Source: Gossypium raimondii (Eukaryota > Streptophyta > Magnoliopsida > Malvales > Malvaceae). Taken from it: a DNA stretch of 64,000 nt. The stretch covers positions 40,651,192-40,715,191 of the forward strand of contig NC_068566.1 in NCBI RefSeq assembly GCF_025698545.1. The letters are read 5' to 3'. The position numbers were made by a program, and so were the translations under genes. Positions 10,505-23,641 of the stretch are shown here, piece after piece; the first letter of the stretch is position 1; every line of letters starts with the position of its first letter. The notes under the pieces were generated by a model that saw nothing but the letters and a program-made list of their open reading frames with translations, was not told the origin of the DNA and ran no database searches.

Positions 10505-13479
10505 TGGATCCTAGATTCGGGTTGCATCTTCCACATGAGTCCCAATTAGGATTGGTTTACAACTTACGAAATAATGTCTGAATGTGTTGTTTTGATAGGA
10601 AATAATGCTTCATGTAGAATTGCAGGTGTTGGAACAATTAAAGTTATGATGTTTGATGGAGTTATCAGAACACTTAGTGACGTACGACATGTTCCAGAGT
10701 TGAAGAGAAATTTAATTCCGTTGAGTACTCTTGATTCAAAAGGGTACAAATACACAGCTGAAAGTGGGGTTTGGAAGATTTCCAAAGGTTTCCTCGTTCT
10801 GATGAAAGGGCAGAGAAAGACTGTTAAGTTATATGTTTTGCAGGGTTCTACTGTTACTGGTGATGCAGCTGTCTCATCCTCTTCCTTGTCAAATGATGAT
10901 ATTACTAAACTTTGGCATATGAGCCTAGGGCATATGAGTGAGAATGACATGGCAGAATTGAATAAAAGAGGACTTCTTGATGGGCAAGGAATTTACAAAC
11001 TGAAGTTCTGTGAGCACTGTATTTTTGGGAAGCAAAAGAGAGTTCGATTCACCAAAGGAATCCATAACACGAAGGGAACGTTGGATTATATTCATTCTGA
11101 CCTGTAGGGGCTATCCAGAGTACCTTCCAGAGGTGGAGCTAATTATATGCTAACTTTTATTAATGATTTTTCCAGAAAATTGTAAGTGTTCTTCCTGAAG
11201 AAAAAAAGCGATGTGTTTTTCACATTTAAGTCTTGAAAAAATATGATTGAAAAACAGACGGGAAAATACATAAAATACCTCCGCACAGACAATGACTTAG
11301 AGTTCTATTCTGATGAGTTTAATAAACTGTGCAAGTCAGAAGGGATCGTGAGACACTTGACAGTTCGTCATACTCCACAGCAAAACAGCGTTGCAGAACG
11401 AATGAACAGAACGATCATGGAAAATGTTCGATGTATGTTGTCAAATGCCAACTTACCAAAGTCATTTTGGGCTAAAGCAGCATCTACTGCATGTTTTTTG
11501 ATCAACTGATCTCCATCCGTTGCCATTGAGAAAAAGACTCTACAAGAGGTATGGTCTAGTAATCTTGCTGACTATTCTGATTTAAAAATCTTTGGGTGTC
11601 CTGTGTATGCTCATGTTGATAATGAAAAATTGGAACCGAGATCCATTAAATATGTTTTTCTTGGTTATAAAGCTGGTGTAAAATGGTATAAGTTATGGTG
11701 TCCTAAAAATAGAAAAGTTGTGATTAGCAGATATGTTGTTTTTGATGAAACTGCTAAGCTACCTAAATTTTCTCTTAAAGACTCTTACAATAAAGAAAAT
11801 CAAAAGCAGGTGGAGCATCAGATTAATCCAGAATCTACAATAGAGCCGACTCCTCAAGCCAGTATAAAAATTCAGAATAGAGTTGTTTCTTCACCACAAT
11901 ACTCTATCGCCAAAAACAAATCTAGAAGAGAAATTAAACCTCCAAAGAAGTATGCCGAGGCTGATCTAGTTGTTTATGCTTTAAATGTGACTGAAGATAT
12001 AGATGCAAACCAAGAGTAATCTAATTATTCTGATGCGGTTAGCCGTGAAGACTCAGAAAAGTGGATGTTTGCTATGCAATAGGAGATGTAATCACTCCAC
12101 AAAAATAAAATATAGGGTCTTGTGAAACTTCCTAAAGGTAAAAAATGTTATTCGTTGTAAATGGTGTTTAAAAAGAAAGAAGGGACTCAAAGAGTTGAAT
12201 AACCCAGATATAAAGCAAGGCTTGTTGTAAAGGGTTACAGTCAAATTTCAGGAGTGGACTTCACAGATGTGTTCTTCCCAGTTATGAAGCATAGTTAGAT
12301 TCGAGCTTTGCTTGGTATTGTGGGCATGCATGATTTGGAATTTGAGCATTTAGATGTAAAAACTGTATTTTTGCATGGAGAACTTGAGGAGGATATTTAC
12401 ATGCAACAACCAAAGGGTTTTACAGTCTCAAAAAAAGAGGACTATGTTTGCTTGCTGAAAAAGTCTCTTTACGGTTTGAAACAGTCACCAAGACAGTGGT
12501 ACAAGAGGTTTGGTTCATTTATGACTTCTTATGATTTCAAAAGAAGTAGCTTTGACAGTTGTGTTTACTTTAAGAAAAACAGTGATGGTTCTTTTGTGTA
12601 TCTACTCCTTTATGTTGATGACATGTTAATAACAGCGAAAGATAAATGAGAGATAAGAAAGGTCAAAGCCCAACTAAGTGAAGAATTTAAGATGAAAGAT
12701 TTGGGACCAGCAAAGAAGATACTTGGTATGGAGATTTTCAGAGATAGAAAAGTAAATAAATTGTACCTAAGTTAGAAGGGGTACATTGAGAAAGTTCTTT
12801 ACAGATTCAATATGCAGAATTCTAAGCCTGTTAGTACTCCTTTAGCAGCCTATTTCAAACTTTCATCAGCTTTGTCTCCACAATCAAATGATGAGATTGA
12901 GTACATGTCACATGTTCCATACTCTAGTGTAATGGGATCTCTCATGTATGCTATGGTTTGTTCACATCCAGATTTATCATATGCAGTCAGTGCAGTTAGC
13001 ATATACATGGAAGAACCAGAGATGAAGTCCTTGGGTATGTTGATGCTGATTTTGCTAGAGACCTTGATAGAAGAAGATCTCTCACAGATTATGTCTTTAC
13101 AATCAGAGGTTGTGCAATCAGTTGGAAAGCTACTTTGCAAACCACAGTTGTTTTGCGAAGCTGAATACATGGCGATTACTGAGGCTTGTAAAGAAGCTAT
13201 TTGGTTGAAGGGACTCTTTAGTGAACTCAATGAAGACCTTCAAATCAATACAGTATTTTGTGACAGTCAAAGTACCATCTTTTTTACAAAAGATCAAATG
13301 TTTCATGAGAGAACAAAACGCATTAATGTTCGGTATCATTTTGTTCGTGATATTATTGCTCTTGGTGATATTGTTGTGAGCAAAATTAGTACTAATAAAA
13401 ATCCTACAGATATGATGACTAAGTTACTTCCTATAACCAAGTTTGAGCATTGCTTAGACTTGGTTGGTGTTCATTGTTG
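10505..13479 (+). pseudogene. copia pol remnant (protease, integrase, RT, RNase H)
   Basis: Separate open pieces in shifted frames show the domains in order. The protease active-site motif is DSG (ILDSGC) near 10515, soon followed by a stop. The GAG-pre-integrase domain (LWHMSLGHMSENDM, with CEHC) is at about 10900-11040. The integrase core (LRTDND...F, then TPQQN..AERMNRT) is at about 11243-11509. Reverse transcriptase is at 12308-12649 with the active-site YVDDM. RNase H ([20 protein letters not shown]) is near 13160-13220 after an internal deletion and frameshift. Stops at about 10549, 11107, 11507 and 12648 and frame changes break the polyprotein. Confidence 0.9.
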
Positions 13480-13582
13480 AAGTTAAACCCTTAAGGGGTT
13501 TTATGGAAGAGGTGGAGAACTTGTTCATTGAGAGTTCGTGATAAAGAACTTGTTTATTAAGAATTCGTGTCAAGGTGGAGAT

Positions 13583-13968
13583 TGTTAGAATTAAGTGACC
13601 CGGATCCTTATTTAAATAAAATACAGTGGTAAAATAAAATAAAAGTAAAATCTTTATAGAATTATACTTCTTTTATTTTATTTTAGAATAAGGTTTTTAA
13701 ACCTTATTAAACTCCATCTATTTGATATTAATTAGAATAATGTGTTTTAATCTTACTACACTACTATTTGAATATGGTTTTACAAGCATATAAATAGACA
13801 TAGTCTACTTCTCTTATAATTAATTCGAATTCGACATAGTGAATTATCTTCTCCTCTACCCGTGGTTTTTTTCCCGAAAGGGTTTACACATAAAATCTGC
13901 GCATTCTTTATTTTTTTCTCTCTTTTTCTTTACGATAAATTGTCATTACCGACCTTCTATTTTTTACG
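13583..13968 (+). repeat. 3' LTR of the copia element
   Basis: Directly follows the purine tract CAAGGTGGAGA. It starts TGTTAGAATTAAGTG like the 5' LTR. The last base differs (ACG instead of ACA). Confidence 0.92.
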
Positions 13969-15175
13969 TAGGTATATAAGTGAGATATTGTATTAGGTAC
14001 TTATGAATGGGGGTCTTTTGGAATCAATAACACTAAAGAGGTCTTTTATCCCTTTATTTACTTAATATCCATACCATACATAAAATATGGGATCATTATC
14101 TAATTCGTTAACGATTTGACAACTCATTATTTTATTTTTTTTGCTCTTTGAAAATGTCGACAAGTTTGTTTGGAAGCACAATTTCACAGGTGAAACAAGA
14201 TTTGATATCTCCTTTTGAAAACAAACCTTATTTCATTGCAAATATTTCACCCCCAACATGCAGCTCCATCTCACAGTCAGCTGGTAGCTATTAGGATTCC
14301 ATTAATCATCTGATCTCCATCAATTCTCTGTCCTAATTTCGTAGTGAAACAAGAAACCTGGGGGAGAATAGGAGGAGGAGAGAGAGGTGAAAATGGAGAG
14401 TGGGGATAAAAATGGAGGAATTTGAAAGTAACTAGAAAAAAGATTTAAGGGTGGGGAGGGTGAGAGAGAGATTATTAAAATGTTAATTCATTTAATATTG
14501 AATTGAGTTGTAGCCTTATATAATTGTTGGTTAGGAATTTTTTTTAAAGGTATTGAACTAAAACTAATGAATCAAAATTTAATTACCACTCACTCTTGAC
14601 CAAAAAGAATTTAAATACATAATAAAAATTTTATAATTTACAAAATTATAAAAACATTTTATTTTCAATTTTACCATTTACATTCCTCTCTGATTCTCTT
14701 TTCATCGTTCAAAAGAGGCTTAACATATAATTAGTTAAAATATATTTCCTTTTAGTATTTTTTACGTTTAGTTTATGATTGCTCAGAACTTGAGCTAGAA
14801 ATATGGTGCAAGATATTAAAATTAAAAGAAGTAAAATGTAAACTTCAAAAACTGATTCATTTTTATTTTTACGTTTAAATTTTTATCTTATTATTATAAT
14901 TCATCAAAAAATCAAATAAATTACCCGTCTTTGAAGTTTAAATCAAGTTTTAACTTTTTATTTTATTTAAAACTTTTAATCTCATTGTTTACGAAAAATA
15001 TTATCAATTAGATTAACATATTTAAATAAAAATAAAAAATATATTGTTAACAGTTTAAGTAATAAACCTTAAAATCAAAAACCGACACATATTTTGACCA
15101 ATAAAATTAAACCACGATCTCTTCTGTTTTCAGAGAAGTGTTGAGGGAGAAAATTTCTTTTGAAACTTCAAATGT
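13969..15175. other. Intergenic DNA downstream of the PP2C gene
   Basis: AT-rich with a purine-rich patch (GGAGGAGGAGAGAGAGG) at about 14370-14460. No supported gene. The part next to 15176 is the 3' side of the minus-strand PP2C. Confidence 0.5.
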
Positions 15176-16805
15176 CTACGTGGCTCTCTTTAGATCCACC
15201 ACGACTACGCTTACATTATCGGTACTATGCCTCGCCAATGCCAGCTTCGTCAGCAATAACGACGCGTCACTGCATGTCTTGTCCGAGATCTCTCCCCCTT
15301 CCCCTCCTTTCGTTGACCCTACGACCACCTCCCCTTCCATCCCTTTAACCAAACATGGCGGCGCGCGTACGTCGACCTTTCCCCTCAAACACATACGCGC
15401 CACCCTGCATGCAGTATCATTCGACACCACATCCCATAAACCGTCACTCGCTATTATCAAACATTCGTCATCTACCGTCCGATCAGTTACTGTAACCTCC
15501 GGTTCACAGCTCACGTAAGGTTTCAAGTAGGTATCACCTATAGATCTGGACATTGCGAGGACACCGAGAACTCGAGGGCCATCCCAGTAAATGACCCGAC
15601 CGCCGGCTTCTTGAATCCGGTCTAGCTCATCCGGTCGATCCGGCTGTTGCATGTTTGACAAGAAATAAATAAGTTGTATTGATATGTATAATTTCAAATT
15701 TTAGATCTCAAGCGAATCCCAACCGTCGGATTCGGATATCTCATCGTTTCCACAGGATATGCATGAATATAATACGCGATTAATAATAAAAGATGATTGG
15801 GAGAAAATCATGACAAAATAAAATGAACATTTTCTCGGAAGCCAAACAGACTATAACCGATCATAGTATTTCTTCCGCTGAACGAAAGAAAATTAGCTAC
15901 GAAGTGTTAAATTACCTTGTGATCAGACGATAACGGAACTGGCTTGCCTTTACGACACAAAACAGCTCTAGAATCACCGCAGTTTGCAACGACGATTTTA
16001 TCGGACGTAACGATAGAGACGACTGCGGTAGAGCCAACGGCGTCGCACTCCGGAGACTGTAACTCGCATCGGCAATTAGCTCCGACGACGCTCTCGTTCC
16101 ACTTGATGACTTCGTTATCCATGCGCTTGAAGCTACGCTCCATCGCACTTTTCCATTGTTGCTCGCATTCCAGCTCTTCTTTGACCAGCTCATGTAACCG
16201 CTCTCTGCACCTCGTCGCCACCTAACAAATAATAACCACCAAAACCGTCAAAAACAAGGTTCAGTTTCTTAAAAAAGGAAGAGAAATAACCGATATTTAT
16301 TCTATTTTCAAAATTTTAGGACTCTTACGTGAGAGCAACCGTGGCCATCGTAGACGCCAAAATAGTGGAAGCCAACGTCGGCAGAATCCTGTCCTTGGCG
16401 GTGAAACGAAGGGCGAATAGCGACGGCGTCTTCCATGTCTCTCCGCCTTCCACAAACCGAAGCAGCGCCAAATTTAGGATACATCTCTGAACCGATGACA
16501 GGCATCAAAAGCGAGGGACTTCCCTTCGTTTTCGATTTGAATTTTTTATGTATTACTGTCTGTTTTTCCCCTTCATCGGATATAGAATTACCTTCTCTGT
16601 TTTCACGGTCTAGAGAAAATGAGGCCGCGTATACCTGAAACTTGTGGCGTCTACGGCCGTTCTCAGCCTCCGATGGAGTCACGTCCACGAATTTGATCCG
16701 TCTGATCTTCATCCTACGTCTCGAGGTTGTTGCACGTGAACTCGGTTTACAACCTGTTGATGATGCTTCACCTTCGTTCATCACTCCGCGATAGATCTCC
16801 GCCAT
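15176..16805 (-). CDS. HAI2: Clade A protein phosphatase 2C, HAI/PP2CA group
   Basis: Three exons on the minus strand: 16805-16329, 16221-15916 and 15643-15176, giving 416 residues. Clade A PP2Cs dephosphorylate SnRK2 kinases and are held by ABA-bound PYR/PYL receptors, so they damp ABA signalling. Metal-site motifs are present: Glu125 in [12 protein letters not shown] (153-156), DGLWD from 328 and the terminal Asp403 in [11 protein letters not shown]. Trp281 in [11 protein letters not shown] is at the place of the Trp that inserts into the ABA receptor gate. The ATG at 16805 gives MAEI, as in HAI1. A preceding TTG is not a start. An about 30-residue Gly/Val-rich segment before [15 protein letters not shown] is variable in the family. 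Sequence alone leaves HAI versus AHG3/PP2CA open. Adjacency to SMO2 favours HAI. The N-terminal 100 residues are basic and poorly conserved. The gene is intact. Confidence 0.96.
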
Positions 16806-17866
16806 CAACGACTAAAACCACCCGATTATTACCATAAAATATTTCCGGTAATAAGTGAAGCTCTTGAACTTGTGATTAAAGCTACAATATTTTCTTTTAG
16901 TAACGCTTTCTTTTAAAGGAAAAAAAAAATCAATGCGAAATCGAATTCGAAAGTGAAATGAAAAAGATTGTTCGCGCGCTCTAGAGATGGAAGGCTTTTA
17001 AATATGAAGGCTATTTAGTCTTTTCTGGATGACTACGGGCAGATTGCCCGTCACTGATACGGGCATACCAAACAACAGGTAGCAGCACTCTATTTGTAAC
17101 AAGTGGCTAGTAAATGCGTTGTATAATTTCCCTTTTTGGATTAATATGCAATGTAAGGTTTTATTTTTTTAGATATAATGTATTTTTTTATTTTTTATAT
17201 TTTCTATTTCCATCTTATAATTTATGTATTTTTATATTATATGTAATGCACTTTTCTATTAATTCTTGTTCATATAATGTATTTTTTTATACAAACTACT
17301 TTTTAGTTCTTGATAAAATCACAAACAAATATACATCACATATAATTTTATATTTATACTTATTTTTTGAAGCACTCATTCGTTACAATAAAATATTTTT
17401 TCGATTTTAATAATATTCTGAAGAGAAATTGATGTCATTGATTTAATTGAAAGTGTTAATAATATTAACTATTTAGACTTACTAACAATATTATAAAAGT
17501 AGAGGAACCAATTGATATCGAAAAATTAAAGTATAGAGATTGAATATCAAGTTTTAGTATAGTCTAGGGATTAAAATTAAAATTTGACAATCGTTTTATA
17601 ACATAAAATTGAAAAAACACCACCACAAACCTAAAACAAATGAGAAGCCATTAGCCGCTCTCTATGGTTCTCAAGTCATTTAAATTATATATAACCATGT
17701 AATATTTTAATCGAAAATTAACCACATTAACTATTTGGACTATTTAATAATGTTATAAAAATATAAAGACCAAATTATGTTAGAAATTGAAGTAAATATT
17801 AAAGGTTTGTATAACAGAGGACTAAAACTACAATTTAATTATTTTTAAAAAAATGTAAAGAAAAAT
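16806..17866. other. Proximal upstream region of the PP2C gene
   Basis: The promoter and leader of the minus-strand PP2C must lie here. Beyond about 17100 the DNA is strongly AT-rich and no coding frame is convincing. Confidence 0.5.
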
Positions 17867-17890
17867 CACGTGGATGCAGACTCACGTGTC
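17867..17890. promoter_or_regulatory. Pair of ABRE/G-box motifs upstream of PP2C
   Basis: CACGTG (17867-17872) and CACGTGTC (17883-17890) are 16 bp apart, about 1.07 kb upstream of the PP2C start. ACGTGTC is a canonical ABA-responsive element bound by ABF/AREB bZIP factors, and paired ABREs are typical of ABA-induced genes. The fit with a highly ABA-induced type PP2C is inference. Confidence 0.5.
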
Positions 17891-17959
17891 AACAATGGCT
17901 TTTATATACAGGTATATAGATTTAAATTTAATTATAAATTATGGATTTTAATACTTTTA

Positions 17960-18260
17960 ATTTTGGTAAATGCATCAAGAAACCTCCGTACTTAGGGATG
18001 GATTGTATTTTGGCCTTTTTGCTGAAAAATGGGTAAATTAACCTTTCTACATTTTGAAACGTGTAAATTAGCCTATTCGTTAAATTTTATCTGTTAAATG
18101 ATAACGTAAAATGTTAATTTAAATGGTTAATTATTAATTTGGTCCTTGAACTACAGCTAAAATTTCATTCATTTTAAATTTTTCCTTAATAATAATTCTA
18201 AAATTCTTAAAATAAATATAAATTATGAAAAATATTAAAATTAAGTTAAAATAAAATCAA
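17960..18260. repeat. Dispersed repeat, copy 1
   Basis: The text around CTCCGTACTTAGGGATGGA, then the AAACGTGTAAATTAGCC and TTAATTTGGTCC stretches, matches 51500-51800 in order with divergence. No coding capacity or terminal repeats were identified. Possibly an old MITE or retroposon. Confidence 0.5.
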
Positions 18261-19120
18261 ACCCCGATTTATTAAAGCCAAAACTTACATTCAAATAAGC
18301 TCTTTTTGGTGAATTATGATGTTTTTATTTTTATTTTTGAAAAATTAAGCTCTCTTTGAATAATGGGAAAATATTTCTATTTTTAATAAAATTCTCGATT
18401 TGATGAAAACCATCTAATGCAATGAGACACTAACCTTACTTGTCGAAGATGCTGTCTAATACAATTCTAAAAGTACCCATTTTAATAAAATCAAGGTTTT
18501 ATTACCGTTGAAATACAATCAAACAAAAAAAACACATTTACGGTAAACAAAATCTTTCGATTTTGCATCTCTCATACTATGAATAAGAAGATGAAGACAA
18601 GGCGCTCATTTTGCTACTTCTCCACCTCTGAAGACGAGTTGATGACTTTGGGGTTTTATTTTAAATTATAATTCCACTTTTTATCTTTTATTTCTTTTCA
18701 TAAATTTAAATCATTATTTTCTAAAATTTCAAAGACTATGGAGTTATTGTTTCGAGCCCAAAAATTTATGTTCAAAATTCAAAACTTAAAATTGTTAAAT
18801 CTAGTAACTTAAAAGATTTAAGGTTCTTAGGATATTAAACAATAAGATCTTTAAATGAGAAAGTTTGTAATAGTTAAGGGATGCGAAAATGAGTAATTGA
18901 AATTTTATAACGGTGATTACATATCATCAAGAGCTACAAAAGGATAAGAGATGTGAAAATGAATATTTATTAGAGTAGAAGAAAGTAAACATTAAATAAA
19001 TTTCTATGTACCTTTTAGTTGAAAGCATGGGTGATGAAGATGAAATTGAACGTTAACAAAAGGATAAAAAATTTGAAAGCACGTAATCAAAACTTTTAGT
19101 TAATTTTTTTCTTCAATTAA
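18261..19120. other. Gene-free AT-rich stretch
   Basis: No gene or complete mobile element seen. Confidence 0.5.
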
Positions 19121-19731
19121 GGGTCTGTTTGATTGAAGGAATTGATTTTCTGGAAAATTATTTTCAACTTTTCCAGCGTTTGATTGGCGGAAAACATTTT
19201 CCATTTGGAAAATGAACTCCAAAACAAGGGAAAATGGGTTGTATTTTAGGGAAAATGTCTTACCCTTTCAATTTCCGTAAGACATTGTCCGTGCTCTCCT
19301 CTCTATCGCCTCCTTCATTCTTTCCTTCATTTCCGGTAGAAAATTGCTTCTGTTTATCGATTTTCTAGTAACTTGGTTTTTTTAATTATTCAATACTTGT
19401 TTTTTAACACAATTACAAATAATTTATTTGATATTAATTTTTTTCAATTTATAACGATTAATATTGTAGCTTAATAATCGAGTATTATTATAAATAAATC
19501 ATTGCAATATATGTAAAAATACTTTAAAATATAAAAATTTATTAATATATATCAATATATGTAAAAACAATTTTTTGAAAAATATTTCAGAAATCGCCAA
19601 ACGACCAAAAATATTTTACATGATTCAATCAAACACCGAAAATATTTTCCAAGAATCATTTTACGAAAAAAGTAAAGCATTTTCCGAAATCATTTTACGG
19701 AAAATATTTTACTTGGCAATCAAACAGACCC
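19121..19731. mobile_element. Tourist-like MITE (PIF/Harbinger type), 611 bp
   Basis: Perfect 15-bp terminal inverted repeats GGGTCTGTTTGATTG (19121-19135) and CAATCAAACAGACCC (19717-19731) are flanked by the 3-bp duplication TAA on both sides. The interior has several GGAAAATATTTTCC-like palindromes and no transposase. The 3-bp TAA target duplication points to PIF/Harbinger. Confidence 0.82.
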
Positions 19732-21060
19732 TAAGATTTTATTTATTTATGGGTTCAATCAAACATGAAAAATCTTTTCTTTTTTCTTTTTTTTTAAAGT
19801 TTTATAATATATGGAAGAAAGACTCGTAAAAGACCATAGTTTTTGGGTTTCGACCCAAAGGTTTGATAAAAAATTAAAATTTTTTTGTAACTTTTAGATT
19901 TTTTACATATACATTTTGTATTTTTAGAAATATTTTATTTATAATTTTTATTTTTAAAAATAATTTAATCTTTTAGAATTACTAAAGAATATTTTAGTTA
20001 TAGTTTAGACCTACGTCGTTATTTAATAGATAAGAAAGGATTAATTTACACATTTTAACAGGCTACCTAATACTGTTACCTTTAATTTTAATATTAAACA
20101 AGCAATATATTGAAACCAACGGACGAAGCAAACCAAGTCAAAAACAATCAAAATGTCGCAGTCCTACACATATCTAAACCATACCCATAGAAAGTCTAAC
20201 CATAACGTTTCTCAATTTTATATATTTATATATTCTTTTATAAATTTCTATTTATATATTTTTAATTTTAAAATTTTTAAAATTAAGATAATTCTTAAAA
20301 TGTCACGTTATTTTTTAACAATGTTAAAAAGATAAAATTAGTTGACTTAATCCAAATCAGAAGACTAATTTGGACAAAATTATTTCAAAACCAAAATGAA
20401 AAAAATCAAATTTAGAGACTAAATATTACTTTATCCAAATTAAAATATGTTTAAAACACCAATATTTGAATCGAAACTCATAACTCTTCATTAGATGTTT
20501 TCATAGTTCACTCGAGTTAAGTTTAGATTGGACTTTTATATAGTATTATTATATTGCACATAGTTGTTTAAGTTCAATCCTCATCAGTATAATTTTAAAT
20601 TTTATTTAAGTTTATTCGTATTTATAAAATAAATCTAAGTCATGCAATCATGCTTATCTAAATTGCTTCATATTTTAAAAAATATATAACCATTTTATTT
20701 AATATTTAGTAATTATATGCATTTTATTGTTATTTAATATATATTTTAGATATTATATATATATATATTAAATTTTAATTATATTATTTAACAAATTTAA
20801 AAATGAGTTAAATTCATAGACAAAATCTTAACTTGGTTGATATCAATATTATTATAAATACAATAAGATATAAGTTCGAGCATCTTGAAATATATTATTA
20901 TCTTATTTAAAGATTAAATTAGAAAAAAGATTATAAATAATTATATTTTATAAAAAATAAAAAAAATTATTATTATTTATCTAAATTAATTTTTCGCACA
21001 TAATATTATTATCGAAAGAAAAGGGATGAATCGCTGGATATTTACAAATGTAATACCAAA
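19732..21060. other. Gene-free AT-rich stretch
   Basis: Very AT-rich. The short open frames here are low complexity. No feature supported. Confidence 0.5.
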
Positions 21061-21071
21061 ATGGGAGAGTG

Positions 21072-21567
21072 ACGTGGTGCTCACTTCCCACTAAAATAAA
21101 ATTCATATCTAGCACTGACCTCATATCTCTTTACTTTGAAATCCACCACGTGTCTTCTCTAACTATGTGTCCTCCGCATACGTGCTCTAATTCACTTTAA
21201 ACACCAGTCAGAGGGGAACTTCCTTCCCTCACACGGATGTGCTCGTCCCTAAAAGCGGCTTCTTTTATTTATTTTTAGTTGTTATTTATTTATTTATTTA
21301 ATAAACATCGAACTCAAAAATTAATTCTCCATATTTTATAATCCTATTAACTCAAATTTAATTGCTATAAAATTACGTTGTAATTAAATTTTAAAATTTT
21401 AAATTTAAATTGAAGATTGTAATGAATTAAAATTACAATTTAAGAAATATATAAAAATCTAAATTCTTTTACCCCTTTCCGCCACGTGTCTCGTATTTCC
21501 TTTAGGAAAAATTGATTTCATAATTCGGATTTCCTTTTTCTTTAAATTTCAGCAAAATGGAACGTGT
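21072..21567. promoter_or_regulatory. Cluster of ACGTG motifs (distal ABRE-like cluster)
   Basis: ACGTGG at 21072, CACGTGTC at 21147-21154 and 21483-21490, and ACGTGTC at 21561-21567 lie within 500 bp. The DNA between is less AT-rich than its surroundings. The nearest supported gene is the PP2C, 4.3-4.8 kb away. A distal regulatory role, or a lost gene promoter, is inference. Confidence 0.35.
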
Positions 21568-22156
21568 CGCAATCACGTTTAATCAATACAGGAAATTTTT
21601 TTCTTCAATTAAAAAATATGACATGTTTTTATAATTTTTAAAAAATTAATATTAATTTTTATGATTCATATTCGTTTTATAGTCTATATTTAAGGTTCAT
21701 AGTTGTATTTTTCAATAATATCGTTTTCAAAATTTAAATTTGCGCCTTGAAAGTGTAATTTGTCCTCCTATTTCACTAACATTTGTTTATAATGTTATAT
21801 ATCAATTTAAATATCACTATATGATGTTTTTCCTCATATGTTTCCCATTGGAGAATACTTTGTATTGGGTATTAAAGTGCATAACTCCCAAAAAATAAAA
21901 ACATATATATATGATGGTTCAAATAACACATATAATTATACCTATATAAATTTGAGCCCAAGAGGCACAATTAATACATGATAGGCGACAAACCCTAGTC
22001 CCAATAGGAGATGCCGTTGCCCATCTAGTTTAGTCCTAGTAAGACTACATATTTTTTTATTAAAATATTAATATTTGGTCATTTCTTGTTCAATTAAGAC
22101 TCTTGTAATATTCTCTATAAATAGAGACTATAAGCTAAGTCAAACATACAACACTA
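21568..22156. other. Gene-free stretch, possible LTR relic
   Basis: The end of this stretch contains CTATAAATAGAG and low-copy TE-like text (about 21840-22150). No matching repeat was found in the window, so identity remains open. Confidence 0.3.
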
Positions 22157-23641
22157 TGTAACACCCCTTACCCGTATTCGATACCGGAATAGGATACGAG
22201 GAATTACCAGAACACATACACTTGTAAACGTATTGAACCGAGTTATAAAATTTCATCTAAATTAAAACTTTCAAATTATTAACATGTTTTTATAATTCTT
22301 CACAATATATCCTTAAAATATTATATTCATAATAAATAGGGCCTACGAGACCCGATACATACTCATGCAATTCAATGCTTCATTTCCTTTTATTCGATTC
22401 ACAATTTCTCATGCTCACAATTCAAATCCTATCACTAGCAAATTCCATTTAATTCACATACAATTCAATATTAGTAAGTTCAATACTAATACGTATTTAC
22501 CATTTAACTCAACGTTTATCGATTATACCATTTATTAACACATTTATAAAATTCTCAATTTTGCAATGAAAATATCACTTTAGCTTAAATAACAACATCA
22601 ATTAAACTCATCATCCCCTTTTTCGTCATTTTTCACTTCAAATATGAACTTACTATTTCATTACCTTTCCACACCCGTTTCCTATGCATATCACACAAGA
22701 CATAAACATATCATTCAATCATAGTCGCAAGCTAATGCATTTAAACATAATTCTTTTTGGAACTAACCACGTGATAAACTATTTCACTAAAGATTACATA
22801 ATTTAAACTTTACCACCCCTGTCATGATCACAAGCATATTTCCATTTAGGCACTTACCATCTCAATGCATAACTTATAAGTTTAACGTGGCATATTCCAA
22901 CCACAACTTGGCCAAAGCCTAAGCATGTACACCACCAAATATGTTAACCAAATAAACATATAGCATAAGCATTATAAGCATGGATGAGCACAACATTTGT
23001 TCATGTATTAAACTTACCAACATGTGTTAATTCATAAACCATTCATGACATTACTTCAAGCCAAATCATATTCCAAATATACCATACACACATACTATGA
23101 AACTTTATTTTCCCACATGAGCTTAAACCATGACCAATCATGCGCAAATATAAGCATCATTTTTATTTCATCGTTTATCAATCATAATTGAGCATATGAC
23201 CAATTATACATAAATCATTCATATATTTTCCAATTTTCCTCCTCCTCCTCTCCATTCCACATCCTTAATGTGTATAACACACTTAAATAACATTATCCAT
23301 ACTTTCACTATTTTCTTGTATGTAAATTCAAATTGTCTGTCTGGTCAGAGTCACTAATTTATTTATATCTTGAGCTACCGAGCTCCAAATTAAGATCTGT
23401 TAATATTCCCCGAAACTAGACTCACGTATATTCTTACCATAAAATTTTTAGAATTTTTGGCTTAGCCAATAAGTACAATTTATTCTTTAAAATTTTCCTT
23501 ATTTCACTGCTTGACAGTTCTGACCCTTCTTCACTAAAAATTAATTATTTCATAGTACAGAATTTAGATAATGTTATCGTTTGTTTCTTTTGAAAATAGA
23601 CTCATTCAAGATTCTAAACATATAAATTTTATCCCATAATT
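22157..23641 (-). mobile_element. Old minus-oriented LTR, first part (interrupted)
   Basis: Begins TGTAACACCCCTTACCC, which on the minus strand is a ...GGGTGTTACA LTR end. It is cut at 23641 by the insertion of the 10.6-kb element and resumes at 34253. No coding frames. Confidence 0.65.

Larger units (their letters stand above)
9175..13968 (+). mobile_element. Ty1/copia LTR retrotransposon, degenerate
   Basis: Two direct LTRs (9175-9561 and 13583-13968) flank gag and pol remnants in copia order: gag, protease, integrase, reverse transcriptase, RNase H. A primer binding site resembling the initiator Met tRNA complement (TGGTACCAGAG) follows the 5' LTR, and a purine tract precedes the 3' LTR. 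Several stop codons and frameshifts, and a deletion before RNase H, make it non-autonomous. The bases beside the two outer LTR ends (AGGAC and TAGGT) do not match, so no target-site duplication is seen. Confidence 0.95.

Noticed and set aside
15138..15518. Plus-strand frames over 15138-16225 and 16435-16638
   Set aside because: They are antisense shadows of the GC-rich PP2C exons, which have family motifs and consistent splice sites on the minus strand.
20153..20335. Low-complexity Phe/Ile/Tyr-rich frames in 17-21 kb
   Set aside because: Expected by chance in very AT-rich DNA, with no homology and no splice context.
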